NCBI RefSeq assembly: GCF_006171285.1
Contig: NZ_CP040889.1
Coordinates: forward strand, 434,001-498,000
DNA: 64,000 nucleotides
Source of the DNA: Leclercia adecarboxylata
GTDB taxonomy: Bacteria; Pseudomonadota; Gammaproteobacteria; Enterobacterales; Enterobacteriaceae
Direction of reading: 5' to 3'
In this document: in pieces, positions 31,353 through 40,023 of the stretch
How positions within the stretch are numbered: the stretch's first letter is position 1
How the letters are laid out: every line of letters begins with the position of its first letter
Made by a program: the position numbers and the translations under genes
Notes under the pieces: generated by a model
The model's database searches: none
The model's input: only the letters and a program-made list of their open reading frames with translations
What the model was told of the DNA's origin: nothing

Positions 31353-31495
31353 TCAGTGTTGCGGCTGTGAGGGAGTTTATTTGTGAGCGAGTTCAAATCT
31401 CGCGCGCTATCCAGCCTGCTGGACAAGCAGCAGTGGAATTATGTGATAAACAGCACGGAAAAAAATCTGGCGAGTACAACAGGTTGGACAAACAG

Positions 31496-31518
31496 GCGCC
31501 GGGCGGGGAGCCCGGCGC
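31496..31518 (-). terminator. Terminator-like hairpin after yfaY
   Basis: On the minus strand GCGCCGGGC-TCCCC-GCCCGGCGC is a perfect 9-bp GC stem followed by CTGTTTGT, eight bases past the yfaY stop. The T run is poor. Confidence 0.6.
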
Positions 31519-31525
31519 GCAACTG

Positions 31526-32725
31526 TTACGGCAGGAACAGCGACTCAACCACGTTGATCCAGCCATGCTCGCTGGCAACCGGTTTGCCGTTCAGCCAGCG
31601 ACGCAGCATATTCAGCGCCATCATCGCACAGACCTCCTGACGTACCGCCAGGCTGTAGCGCGTGGCGCTCATTTTGACGCGCAGGCCGTGGGTGCCTTCG
31701 GGAGTAGAAAGGGCAAAGTTAAGATGCTCCTCTTCCAGCCCGGAGATCGCCAGCGCCAGCCCGGCGAAGTGGTTCACCCGACGTTCGGCGGCCCAGTGCG
31801 CGGTTTGCGCCAGGGTCTCTTCCTGAGAAGGCACCACTTCGCTTGCCAGCAGCGAGGCGTTGGCGCGGGATAACTGCAGAGCCAGAAGCCCGCCGGTGAA
31901 CTGCTCGCTCAGGGTCAGGCCTAGCTGACGGGCCTGCAGTTCACGAACGATCTGCGCCGGTAACCCCTCGGTACCTTCAAAAATCAGATTCTCACCCGCG
32001 ACGCGCTGAACTTCTGGCCACAGCGCCAGCATCGCGGCTTTTTCCGTCGCCGGGCCGGTGAGTTTCAGTTCGATAATCGGCATCGAAGAGCGATACCCCA
32101 TCGTGACGCCCGGCGGTAAAGCGAGATGATCGAGGCTCTGGGCCAGATCGCTTTCGGAGCGGCCAAAGGTAGTAAGACGCAGGCAAATCGGCGGTTCAGG
32201 AAGGGTAAAACGGGCCCGCAGTCGCGGCAGGATCTCCTGTTCGACCATCACCTTAAATTCGGAGGGCACGCCGGGGGTGAAGAACATCAGACAGCGGTTA
32301 AGCTGAATAGCAAAGCCGCATGCGGTGCCAACCGGGTTATCCACCAGCTCCGCGCTGGCCGGGATTTCGGCCTGCTTGCGGTTGCTGGGCGCCATCACCC
32401 TGCCGCGGTCGCTGAAGAAACGTTCCATATGGCTGAGCCACTCGGTGTGCAGCACCAGCTCTTCGCCTTTTGCCGTGGCGGCGGCCAGCGCGCTCAGATC
32501 GTCGCTGGTGGGGCCGAGCCCGCCATTCACAATCAGCACGTCGGCGTGTTCGCTGCGCTCGCGCAAAACGTTAACCAGTGCCTCAAGCGAGTCACCCACC
32601 GTATTACGCCGCGTTAACGGCAATCCCTGTTCAAAGAAAATATCAGCCAGCCAGGCCGCATTGGTATCGGTAATTTGTCCATGCAGCACTTCATCGCCAG
32701 TGGACAGCATCTCCACGTTTATCAT
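31526..32725 (-). CDS. yfaY: CinA-like protein YfaY
   Basis: 399 residues (E. coli YfaY 400). The N-terminal half is a MoaB/MogA-like CinA domain: VEMLSTGDEVLHGQITDTN, VLIVNGGLGPTSDDLSALAA and the PVGTACGFAI and FFTPGVPSEFK motifs. The C-terminal half resembles the PncC nicotinamide-nucleotide amidase fold (LTLSEQFTGGLLALQLSRA), but in E. coli YfaY activity there is reported as absent or weak. The true role is unknown to me. An upstream in-frame codon extends the frame, but the ATG at 32725 with GGGAG before it is the family start. Confidence 0.9.
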   Translation of the reverse strand: MINVEMLSTGDEVLHGQITDTNAAWLADIFFEQGLPLTRRNTVGDSLEALVNVLRERSEHADVLIVNGGLGPTSDDLSALAAATAKGEELVLHTEWLSHMERFFSDRGRVMAPSNRKQAEIPASAELVDNPVGTACGFAIQLNRCLMFFTPGVPSEFKVMVEQEILPRLRARFTLPEPPICLRLTTFGRSESDLAQSLDHLALPPGVTMGYRSSMPIIELKLTGPATEKAAMLALWPEVQRVAGENLIFEGTEGLPAQIVRELQARQLGLTLSEQFTGGLLALQLSRANASLLASEVVPSQEETLAQTAHWAAERRVNHFAGLALAISGLEEEHLNFALSTPEGTHGLRVKMSATRYSLAVRQEVCAMMALNMLRRWLNGKPVASEHGWINVVESLFLP

Positions 32726-32789
32726 TGTGTTCTCCCGCTTAGGTGGTGAAAACACTATAACGCAATCGGCGGGGAGAGGGAGAGAAACA

Positions 32790-32810
32790 GGCGCGGCAGA
32801 ACGCCGCGCC
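32790..32810 (-). terminator. Hairpin after yfaZ, probable terminator
   Basis: GGCGCGGC-GTTCT-GCCGCGCC on the minus strand is a perfect 8-bp stem seven bases past the yfaZ stop, followed by TGTTTCTCT, a modest T-rich tail. Confidence 0.65.
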
Positions 32811-32817
32811 GAAGGGA

Positions 32818-33360
32818 TCAGAAGCCTGCGCTCACGCCCACGTACGGGCCATCAGCAATGGCGTTGTCGCGGTTGCCATCTTTGCCCGCCAGGTTCAGGT
32901 AGCGGTAGCCCGCTTCAATGGTAATCGGACGCATAATGGTCCAGCGCGCACCGGCGTTGGCTTCTTCATAGCTGTCGATACCGCTGGAGAGGGAGTCCGG
33001 AGAGTAGTAGTACTCGCCGAACAGCCCAAAGCTGTCGCCAATTTTCCACTGCAGGCCGCCGCCGACCGCTGCCGCGTAGCCTTCGTCGCCGTCGTTCGGG
33101 TTGGTGTAAATGCCTTTACCGCCGACGGTTGCGAGGAATGGACCAAGAGGGATATTGAACCCCAGCCCCAGGCTTGCCGCATCGCCGTCGTCATCGTTAT
33201 GCGTCCAGCCGCCGGTCATCGCCAGACCTGCGCTATCCGTGCCAAGACCAAAGCCCAGGTGGGTATAGTCCTCGCCCGCCGAGCCGTTAAAGGAGATAGC
33301 GTTAGCCGCCGCAGATACAAACATCAGGCCGCTTAAGCCCAGTAATGCCACTTTTTTCAT
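32818..33360 (-). CDS. yfaZ: YfaZ family outer-membrane protein
   Basis: 180 residues, as in E. coli. A cleavable signal peptide is clear (MKKVALLGLSGLMFVSAAANA). The mature part alternates glycine and aromatic residues as in a small beta-barrel (GLFGEYYYSPDS, ITIEAGYRYLNL) and ends in Phe (GPYVGVSAGF), the usual outer-membrane insertion signal. The function is not known to me. The frame is open further upstream, but ATG 33360 gives the signal peptide. It is probably a single-gene unit. Confidence 0.88.
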   Translation of the reverse strand: MKKVALLGLSGLMFVSAAANAISFNGSAGEDYTHLGFGLGTDSAGLAMTGGWTHNDDDGDAASLGLGFNIPLGPFLATVGGKGIYTNPNDGDEGYAAAVGGGLQWKIGDSFGLFGEYYYSPDSLSSGIDSYEEANAGARWTIMRPITIEAGYRYLNLAGKDGNRDNAIADGPYVGVSAGF

Positions 33361-33414
33361 TGTCGTGATCCCGCACAATTTTATTCATGAATGTCCCAAA
33401 ACCGCGAGATTTTA

Positions 33415-33431
33415 CCCTGAGACTCTCAGGG
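33415..33431. repeat. Perfect 17-base palindrome between tctE and yfaZ
   Basis: CCCTGAGA-C-TCTCAGGG, 8-bp arms around one base. It lies 59 bases after the tctE stop and 55 before the yfaZ ATG. It could be a tctE terminator stem (no T tract; TAAAATC follows) or an operator for yfaZ. Confidence 0.4.
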
Positions 33432-33490
33432 ATCAATGGACTCTGCGTGCGTCAGACAATTAGTTTGTAACGATTTGATAATATCTGCCT

Positions 33491-34900
33491 TTATGCCATC
33501 AGGAGAAAACGCATTTTGACGCACAGCCCGCCAGAGGTTTCGCTGCGCGACAGCTGAAGATGGCTGCGGTGCAGGCGGGCAATATCGCTCGCCAGCGCCA
33601 GACCGATGCCCGATCCGCTGGCATCGCCCACGTTATCCAGACGGCGAAACGGCAGCATGGCCTGCGGGATCAGATCCTCGGCTATTCCCGGGCCGCTGTC
33701 TTCCACGCTCAGCTCAACCGCGCCGTTATGGGTGCGCAGGTACACCGTCACCATCCCCTGCTCCGGCGTGTATTTAATCGCATTTTCCAGCAGATTGGCG
33801 CACAGCTCGCCCAGCAAAACTTCATCTCCTTCGATTATCACCGGCTGCTGCTCACCGTCGTATCCCAGATCGATCGCTTTGCTGCGCGCCTGCGCCAGCC
33901 GGGAGAAGCAGCAATTCTGCACCACCTGCACCAGATCGACGGCGGCAAACGGGTGCTCCTCCTGCTCTTTACGCTTCACCGCCGCAAGCTGTAACAGGCG
34001 CTCGGTCAGCACGATGGTGTTATCCAGCGTCACGTTCATCGCCCGTAAGCTCTCCTGCCACAGCGCCGGATCGTCCCGCGTCAGGGCAACCGAGACCTGG
34101 GTTTTCAGCACCGCTAAGGGTGTTTTGAGCTGGTGAGAGGCATCGGCATTGAAGCGCTCCTGGCGCGAAAGCACCCCGCGTAGCCGGTCAATATAGCGGT
34201 TGAAGGCCACGATCAGCAGTCGGGTTTCTGACCAGGGCAGCAGCTCGGGCAGCGGGGCCAGCACCCCCGGTTCGCGCCGGACCATCAGGGATGAAAGCTG
34301 GCGCATCGGGCGCAGCACGCGGCGCAACAGCCAGGCGGTTAAAATCAGCGTCAGCAGGACCAGCATCCCCTGAGATACCCATGACGAGAACAGCAAGCTG
34401 CTGGCGAGATAGCGACGGGACTGTAGCGTTTCGGCGACATAGATCTCCGCCATGCCGACAATACCGTCCTCGTTGACGGGCTGGAGCAGTTTCGCCACGC
34501 GGATCGCCTGCCCGCGGTATTCGGTATGATAAAACCAGGCCAGCGCCGGGTAGAGCGTGGTACGCGACGTTGAAGGGGGCATCTTCGGCAGATCGTCATA
34601 ACCGGAGATCACCCGCCCGTCGGGGGCGACCACCTTGTAGTAAAGCCGGTCGTTCATGTTGAGCTCAAAGCTGTCGAGCACCACCCAGGGCACATTCACC
34701 TCGAGCCTGCCGTCATGAACCACCAGCCGCTCGGAGACCGTCCGCGCCGAGGATAGCAGGGTGCGGTCGTAGGCCTGCGTCGCCGCCTGCAGTGCGCTGA
34801 CGTAGCTGTTAAACGCGGACAATCCCCACAACAGCAGCAACGGCAGGCCCAGAAAAAGCAGCAGCTGAAAGTAAAGTGACTGCGGCTTAACCCACCTCAT
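33491..34900 (-). CDS. tctE: Sensor histidine kinase TctE (tricarboxylate sensing)
   Basis: 469 residues, close to Salmonella TctE. Membrane segments are at about residues 10-30 (LLLFLGLPLLLLWGLSAF) and 165-190 (GMLVLLTLILTAWLLRRVL), with a periplasmic domain between them and a HAMP-like linker. The H box is NADASHQLKTPLAVL. ATPase motifs are CANLLENAIKYTP, VEDSGPGIAEDLI and GSGIGLALASDI. It is the likely partner of TctD, which it overlaps by 14 bases. A TTG extends the frame upstream, but ATG 34900 with GGAG at seven bases is better. Citrate or related acids are the expected signal, by homology and by the adjacent tctCBA. Confidence 0.9.
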   Translation of the reverse strand: MRWVKPQSLYFQLLLFLGLPLLLLWGLSAFNSYVSALQAATQAYDRTLLSSARTVSERLVVHDGRLEVNVPWVVLDSFELNMNDRLYYKVVAPDGRVISGYDDLPKMPPSTSRTTLYPALAWFYHTEYRGQAIRVAKLLQPVNEDGIVGMAEIYVAETLQSRRYLASSLLFSSWVSQGMLVLLTLILTAWLLRRVLRPMRQLSSLMVRREPGVLAPLPELLPWSETRLLIVAFNRYIDRLRGVLSRQERFNADASHQLKTPLAVLKTQVSVALTRDDPALWQESLRAMNVTLDNTIVLTERLLQLAAVKRKEQEEHPFAAVDLVQVVQNCCFSRLAQARSKAIDLGYDGEQQPVIIEGDEVLLGELCANLLENAIKYTPEQGMVTVYLRTHNGAVELSVEDSGPGIAEDLIPQAMLPFRRLDNVGDASGSGIGLALASDIARLHRSHLQLSRSETSGGLCVKMRFLLMA

Positions 34901-35561
34901 CGCCGCACTCCAGCACGTAGCCAAGCCCGCGCAGGGTGGTTACCCGCACCCCGCTGCCGCTCAGCTTTTTGCGCAGGCGATGGATATAGAGGTCGATACT
35001 CTCCGGGCTGACGTCGTCGTTCAGGCTGAACACCTGGTCGAAAAGCTGCTGTCGTGAGACGGGTCGGGTCCGGCGATGCATCAACACTTTCAGCAGAGAG
35101 AGCTCGCGCGGCGTCAGGGAGAGCGGCTCATCGCGCAGCAGAAAAAAGCCTTCATCGTCGTACTCCAGCTCCCCCAGGCGCTGACGCTCCTGAGTCCGCC
35201 CTTCGCTTCTGCGCAGCAGGGCACGCAGCCGGGCATCAAGCTCCTCCAGCTCGAACGGCTTCGGCAGATAGTCATCCGCCCCGGCATTCAACCCTGTCAC
35301 CCTGTCCGCCACGTTGCTGCGGGCAGTGAGAAACAGCACGGGAAGCGTCTGGCCGCGCTTGCGCAGGCGATGGACCACCTCCAGCCCGTCAAAACCGGGC
35401 ATGCCGATATCCAGGACGGCGACGGCATAGCTTTCACCCTGCAACAGATGGTCGGCCGCCCGGCCGTCGTTAACACAGTCCACGGCGAAGCCACCCTGCA
35501 CCAGCGCTTTCTCCAGCCAGTGAGCCAGCTCACGATTATCTTCCGCTAGTAAGAGACGCAT
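34887..35561 (-). CDS. tctD: Response regulator TctD
   Basis: 224 residues, OmpR/PhoB type. The receiver has MRLLLAEDNRELAHWLE, phosphoacceptor Asp51 (AVLDIGMPGFDG) and the switch Lys in DDYLPKPFELEEL. The C-terminal winged helix has LTPRELSLLKVLM and VTTLRGLGYVLECG. In Salmonella TctD-TctE controls tctCBA for growth on tricarboxylates. Here the pair is transcribed divergently from tctCBA across 150 bases, the same arrangement. It precedes and overlaps tctE, so the two are co-translated. Confidence 0.92.
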   Translation of the reverse strand: MRLLLAEDNRELAHWLEKALVQGGFAVDCVNDGRAADHLLQGESYAVAVLDIGMPGFDGLEVVHRLRKRGQTLPVLFLTARSNVADRVTGLNAGADDYLPKPFELEELDARLRALLRRSEGRTQERQRLGELEYDDEGFFLLRDEPLSLTPRELSLLKVLMHRRTRPVSRQQLFDQVFSLNDDVSPESIDLYIHRLRKKLSGSGVRVTTLRGLGYVLECGDEVG

Positions 35562-35711
35562 ATCACATCCTGTAAAGTTGGTGTCGCAGTGAAAGGGAAA
35601 TGAAAGGTTAATGTTTTAACAATCACGCAACGGAATCGCCACAAGGTGGTTCACATAATCAGAAAAAAGACCTGTACCCGTACTCCCGGTTCTCCGGCGT
35701 GAGGATAAACG
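35562..35711. promoter_or_regulatory. Divergent tctD / tctC control region
   Basis: 150 bases between two divergent starts, so both promoters and the TctD sites must lie here. GTTAA-TGTT-TTAAC (35608-35621) is a small palindrome, and GTTCACATAATC lies near the middle. The tctC ribosome site is GTGAGG at 35699-35704. I cannot fix -35/-10 elements. Confidence 0.45.
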
Positions 35712-36692
35712 ATGAAAAAACAATTACTTTCTACCCTTGCTGCAAGCGTATTGCTGTTGAGTGCCTCTGTCGTCCAGGCGCAGGATGCCCCGTCCCGCAC
35801 CGAATGTATCGCCCCGGCTAAACCAGGCGGCGGCTTTGATCTCACCTGCAAGCTGATTCAGGTCAGCCTGCTGGAGACGAAGGCTATCGAAAAACCGATG
35901 CGCGTCACCTACATGCCCGGCGGCGTGGGCGCGGTGGCCTATAACGCGATTGTCGCCCAGCGCCCTGCCGAAGCGGGCACCGTGGTGGCCTTTTCCGGCG
36001 GCTCGCTGCTGAACCTCTCCCAGGGCAAATTTGGCCGCTACGGTGTGGATGACGTGCGCTGGCTCGCCACCGTCGGCACCGATTACGGCATGATTGCCGT
36101 GCGGGCAGACTCCCCGTGGAAATCCCTTCAGGATCTGCTGACCGCCATGGAAAAAGATCCGAACAGCGTAGTGATTGGCGCGGGGGCATCGATCGGCAGC
36201 CAGGACTGGATGAAAGCCGCCCTGCTGGCGCAGCAGGCAAAAGTGGATCCACACAAGATGCGCTATGTGGCGTTTGAGGGCGGCGGCGAGCCCGTCACGG
36301 CGCTGATGGGCAATCACGTTCAGGCTGTCTCGGGCGATCTCAGTGAAATGGTGCCCTACCTGAGCGGCGATAAAATCCGCGTGCTGGCGGTCTTCTCGGA
36401 AAACCGTCTGCCGGGGCAGCTGGCGAACGTCCCGACCGCCAAAGAGCAGGGCTATAACCTGGTCTGGCCAATCATCCGCGGATTCTTCGTCGGGCCAAAA
36501 GTGACCGATGCCGAGTACCAGTGGTGGGTCGACGCGTTCAACAAACTTCAGCAGACCGAAGAGTTTAAGAAACAGCGCGATCTGCGCGGGCTGTTTGAGT
36601 TTAACCTCAACGGCAAGCAGCTGGATGAGTACGTTAAAAAACAGGTGAATGACTACCGCGAGCAGGCGAAAGCCTTTGGACTGGCGAAATAA
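35712..36692 (+). CDS. tctC: Tricarboxylate-binding periplasmic protein TctC
   Basis: 326 residues (Salmonella TctC about 325). It is the solute-binding subunit of the tripartite tricarboxylate transporter, taking citrate or similar acids to TctAB. The signal peptide MKKQLLSTLAASVLLLSASV precedes VQAQ, with predicted cleavage near residue 23-24. IAPAKPGGGFDLTCKL and MPGGVGAVAYNAI are the ligand-binding loops of the Bug/TctC family, and GAGASIGSQDWMKA and FEGGGEPVTALMG are also typical. The ATG has GAGG seven bases upstream. It is first in tctCBA. Confidence 0.94.
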   Translation: MKKQLLSTLAASVLLLSASVVQAQDAPSRTECIAPAKPGGGFDLTCKLIQVSLLETKAIEKPMRVTYMPGGVGAVAYNAIVAQRPAEAGTVVAFSGGSLLNLSQGKFGRYGVDDVRWLATVGTDYGMIAVRADSPWKSLQDLLTAMEKDPNSVVIGAGASIGSQDWMKAALLAQQAKVDPHKMRYVAFEGGGEPVTALMGNHVQAVSGDLSEMVPYLSGDKIRVLAVFSENRLPGQLANVPTAKEQGYNLVWPIIRGFFVGPKVTDAEYQWWVDAFNKLQQTEEFKKQRDLRGLFEFNLNGKQLDEYVKKQVNDYREQAKAFGLAK

Positions 36693-36703
36693 CCGGAGGC
36701 GCT

Positions 36704-37135
36704 ATGAGCGATCGTATTTTTGCCGGGATCTGGCTGCTGCTCTGCATTGGCGGGCTGTTCGTCGCCTGGCAGATCCACAGCGAATACAGCTATGAACCCG
36801 TGGGGCCTCGCCCTTTCCCGATGGGCATTGTCGGCCTGATGCTGCTCTGCTCCGTCGCCCTGCTGCTGCGACAGCCGGATGACGTGCAGTGGCCGCTACG
36901 CCGCACCCTGCAACGTCTGCTGGTGATGGTGATTGTTCTGTTGACCTACGCGTGGGGCTTTGAGTGGCTCGGCTTCCCGATTGCCACCGCCCTGCTGACG
37001 ATGGTGATTGGCATGCTGTTTAACGCCTCGCTGCCTGCGGCGGGGATCTCCGGGGTCGTGCTGGGCATTTTACTCTGGTACGCCTTCGACCGCCTGCTGG
37101 ACGTGACGTTGCCCCTCGGCGCCTGGTTTAACTAA
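36704..37135 (+). CDS. tctB: Tricarboxylate transporter small membrane subunit TctB
   Basis: 143 residues with four hydrophobic segments (WLLLCIGGLFVAW, MGIVGLMLLCSVALLL, LLVMVIVLLTYAWGFEW, ISGVVLGILLWYAFDRLL), as expected of TctB. It is the small integral-membrane partner of TctA. It lies 11 bp after tctC and 11 bp before tctA, both with purine-rich ribosome sites (CGGAGG, CGGAGCACGCT), so the three are one operon. The sequence is poorly conserved in the family; context carries much of the call. Confidence 0.9.
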   Translation: MSDRIFAGIWLLLCIGGLFVAWQIHSEYSYEPVGPRPFPMGIVGLMLLCSVALLLRQPDDVQWPLRRTLQRLLVMVIVLLTYAWGFEWLGFPIATALLTMVIGMLFNASLPAAGISGVVLGILLWYAFDRLLDVTLPLGAWFN

Positions 37136-37146
37136 CGGAGCACGCT

Positions 37147-38661
37147 ATGGATACCTGGATTTATCTCTCTCAGGGGTTCGCGGTAGCGATGACCCCGGAA
37201 AACCTGGTCATTGCCCTGATCGGCTGTTTCGTCGGGACCATTGTCGGCCTGCTGCCGGGCCTGGGGCCCATCAACGGCGTGGCGATCCTGCTGCCGCTGG
37301 CCTTTGCCCTGCACCTGCCCGCAGAGTCGGCGCTGATCCTGCTGGCGACGGTTTACATCGGCTGCGAGTACGGGGGGCGTATTTCGTCGATACTGCTTAA
37401 CGTGCCCGGCGACGCTGCCGCCATCATGACCGCGCTGGACGGTTATCCGATGGCGCAGCAGGGACGCGGCGGGGTGGCGCTCTCCATTTCGGCGGTCAGC
37501 TCGTTCTTCGGGTCGCTGATTGCCATCGGCGGCATCATCCTGTTTGCTCCGGCGCTGGCCCAGTGGTCGCTGGCGTTTGGTCCGGCTGAATATTTTGCGC
37601 TGATGGTGTTCGCCATCGCCTGCCTCGGCAGCATGATGGCGCAGAATCCGCTGAAGTCGTTTTTATCCGCGCTGATTGGCTTAGGCTTAGCCACCGTCGG
37701 CGTGGATGCTAACACCGGGGTGTATCGCTTTACCTTCGACAGCGTTCACCTGTCCGACGGCGTGCAGTTTATCGTCGTGGTGATTGGCTTGTTCTCGGTC
37801 TCTGAAATTTTACTGATGCTGGAACATACCAGCAGCGGGCAGACGCTGGTCCGCAAAACCGGCCGCATGATTTTTAACGCCAGAGAGGGTGCGCAGTGTA
37901 TCGGCGCCACCTTGCGTTCGTCGGTAATTGGTTTCTTCGTCGGCATTCTGCCCGGCGCGGGGGCGACCATCGCCAGTGCTATCACCTACATGACCGAGAA
38001 AAAGCTGAGCGGTAACAGCGACAGCTTCGGCAAAGGCGATATTCGCGGTGTGGCGGCGCCCGAAGCGGCAAACAACGCCTCGGCCTGCGGTTCGTTTATC
38101 CCGATGCTGACGCTCGGCGTGCCGGGTTCCGGTACCACGGCGGTGATGATGGGCGCGCTGACGCTCTATAACATCACCCCGGGTCCGGCGATGTTTACCG
38201 AGCAGCCGGATATTGTCTGGGGTCTGATTGCGGCGCTGCTGATCGCCAACGTGATGTTGCTGGTGATGAACATCCCGCTGATCGGCCTCTTCACCCGCAT
38301 GCTGACCATTCCCCTGTGGTTCCTGGTGCCCGCCATTGCAGCCGTCTCTGCGGTTGGGGTCTACGCGGTGCACAGCACCACCTTCGACCTGGTGCTGATG
38401 GTGCTGCTCGGCGTGCTGGGGTACATCCTGCGCAAGATGCACTTCCCGATGTCGCCGCTGATCTTAGGGTTTGTGTTAGGGGAAATGCTGGAGCAGAACC
38501 TGCGCCGCGCCCTCTCCATCAGCAACGGCAATATGGCGATCCTGTGGGAAAGCAGCGTGACGAAGATCCTGCTGGCGATGGCGATTATGGTGATCGTGGT
38601 GCCGCCGGTTCTGCGTCTGGTGCGCCGCCGTCAGCGCAAGCCGCAGCCGGATATTGGTTGA
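37147..38661 (+). CDS. tctA: Tricarboxylate transporter large membrane subunit TctA
   Basis: 504 residues with about 11-12 membrane segments. It is the main permease subunit driving proton- or sodium-linked uptake. The TctA signature near the N-terminus is [20 protein letters not shown], and the repeat-related motif in the second half is [40 protein letters not shown] and [16 protein letters not shown] are also diagnostic. The stop at 38659-38661 abuts the stop of convergent menE with no base between, so no terminator separates the two transcripts. Confidence 0.94.
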   Translation: MDTWIYLSQGFAVAMTPENLVIALIGCFVGTIVGLLPGLGPINGVAILLPLAFALHLPAESALILLATVYIGCEYGGRISSILLNVPGDAAAIMTALDGYPMAQQGRGGVALSISAVSSFFGSLIAIGGIILFAPALAQWSLAFGPAEYFALMVFAIACLGSMMAQNPLKSFLSALIGLGLATVGVDANTGVYRFTFDSVHLSDGVQFIVVVIGLFSVSEILLMLEHTSSGQTLVRKTGRMIFNAREGAQCIGATLRSSVIGFFVGILPGAGATIASAITYMTEKKLSGNSDSFGKGDIRGVAAPEAANNASACGSFIPMLTLGVPGSGTTAVMMGALTLYNITPGPAMFTEQPDIVWGLIAALLIANVMLLVMNIPLIGLFTRMLTIPLWFLVPAIAAVSAVGVYAVHSTTFDLVLMVLLGVLGYILRKMHFPMSPLILGFVLGEMLEQNLRRALSISNGNMAILWESSVTKILLAMAIMVIVVPPVLRLVRRRQRKPQPDIG

Positions 38662-40023
38662 TTAGCCTCTCAGCAGGGCATTGACCCACTGTTTTAACGC
38701 CTGGCGGGAGATTTTAATCCCGCCATTTTTTAGCTCAGCGGGCAATGCCAGCCAGTGTACCGGCTGTTCAAAGCGCGCCACCCTGCCCCGGATCCAGTCA
38801 GGGAGGCGGGCAATATCGGTTCCCGGCTCACACTCCACCACCGCGACCGGACGCTGCCCGAACTCGGCGTCGTCCAGCGGAACGATAAACACCTGGCTTA
38901 TCTGCGGATGCGTGGCGATGATCCGCTCAACGGCTTCCGGCTGAACCCCCTCTCCCCCGCTGAAAAAGAGATTATCCATGCGGCCTAAAATGGTCAGGCG
39001 CCCGTTTTGCCACTCCCCGCGATCGCGGGTGGCAAACCAGCCCTGAGCATTCGTCAGGGAGAGTAACGCCCCGTCCCGCCAGTAGCCTGCCGCCATACTT
39101 TGCGCTCTGATCCAGACCTCACCGTCAATAACCTGCACCTCCCTGCCGGGCAGCGGAGCGCCAACGTCCGGCTCGCCGTCCGCCGCTTTCGCACAGACGG
39201 TTGAGGCGAACTCCGTCAGACCATAACCGCAGAAAGTGCGAATACCCTGCTCACGCGCCTTCTCCGTTAATTCGACAGAAATTGCCGCCCCGCCGAGCAG
39301 GACGGCTTTCAGCGCAACCTGATGCTGAGCATTAAGCAGACGCCAGAGCTGGGTCGGCACCAGAGAAGCATGGGAGCAGCCCTGCAGCGCCTGCTCCAGC
39401 GGCTGTTTTTCACGTACGGTTAACCGCGCGCCAGCCTGCAGCCAGCGCCACAAAATGCCCTGGCCAGAAACGTGGAACAGCGGCAGGGAGAGCAGCCAGT
39501 CGTCATCATCGCTGTAGGGCATCAGCGCCAGAACCCCTTCTGCGCTGGCAAGATGCGCCGCACAGGTGTGCACCGCCGCTTTCGGCAAACCCGTCGAGCC
39601 GGAGGTGAGCGTCATGGAGGCCAGACGTTCCGGCTGCCAGGGGACAGCATATTCACCCGGCATCTCTGAGAGGCTAAGTAAAGCGATGCCGTCATAGGCG
39701 CCGTCCAGCACCAGCGCATGGCGCAGCGTCATCTGCGGAAGCAGCACGTCCAGCAGCGGTCCCGGAAGCTGGGGATTCACAGGCAGAATGCGCGCCCCGC
39801 ACTGGAGCAGCGCCAGCCAGGCCAGCAGCGTCTGCGGGTGGTTACAGGCGAGCAGCATGACGCCCTCACCGTCCTCCACACCCTGATGCCGGAACCCGGC
39901 GGCAAGGCTGTCGATACGCGCGCAGAGCTGATGCCAGGTGAGCACATCGTCATTCAGCCGCAGCGCCGGTCGATCGGCTTTATGCGCGCACCAGTGCCGC
40001 CACGGCCAGTCGGAAAAGGTCAT
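38662..40023 (-). CDS. menE: O-succinylbenzoate-CoA ligase MenE
   Basis: 453 residues (E. coli 451). MenE activates o-succinylbenzoate with CoA in menaquinone synthesis, an ANL-superfamily adenylating enzyme. Motifs are the phosphate loop [28 protein letters not shown], the hinge Asp and Arg around [29 protein letters not shown] and the C-terminal catalytic Lys region [15 protein letters not shown]. An 11-codon longer frame is open, but ATG 40023 overlaps the menC stop (ATGA) and gives the family start [11 protein letters not shown]. It is last in menFDHBCE. Confidence 0.95.
   Translation of the reverse strand: MTFSDWPWRHWCAHKADRPALRLNDDVLTWHQLCARIDSLAAGFRHQGVEDGEGVMLLACNHPQTLLAWLALLQCGARILPVNPQLPGPLLDVLLPQMTLRHALVLDGAYDGIALLSLSEMPGEYAVPWQPERLASMTLTSGSTGLPKAAVHTCAAHLASAEGVLALMPYSDDDDWLLSLPLFHVSGQGILWRWLQAGARLTVREKQPLEQALQGCSHASLVPTQLWRLLNAQHQVALKAVLLGGAAISVELTEKAREQGIRTFCGYGLTEFASTVCAKAADGEPDVGAPLPGREVQVIDGEVWIRAQSMAAGYWRDGALLSLTNAQGWFATRDRGEWQNGRLTILGRMDNLFFSGGEGVQPEAVERIIATHPQISQVFIVPLDDAEFGQRPVAVVECEPGTDIARLPDWIRGRVARFEQPVHWLALPAELKNGGIKISRQALKQWVNALLRG

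Noticed and set aside
31340..31415. A complete tRNA gene upstream of rhmR
   Set aside because: Only a T-arm-like hairpin is present; no acceptor stem, D-arm or anticodon arm can be built, and the CCA position does not fit.
33491..38661. The tct cluster as a novel transport system
   Set aside because: All five genes match the known tripartite tricarboxylate transporter and its TctDE regulators in order and motifs; only the location is unusual.
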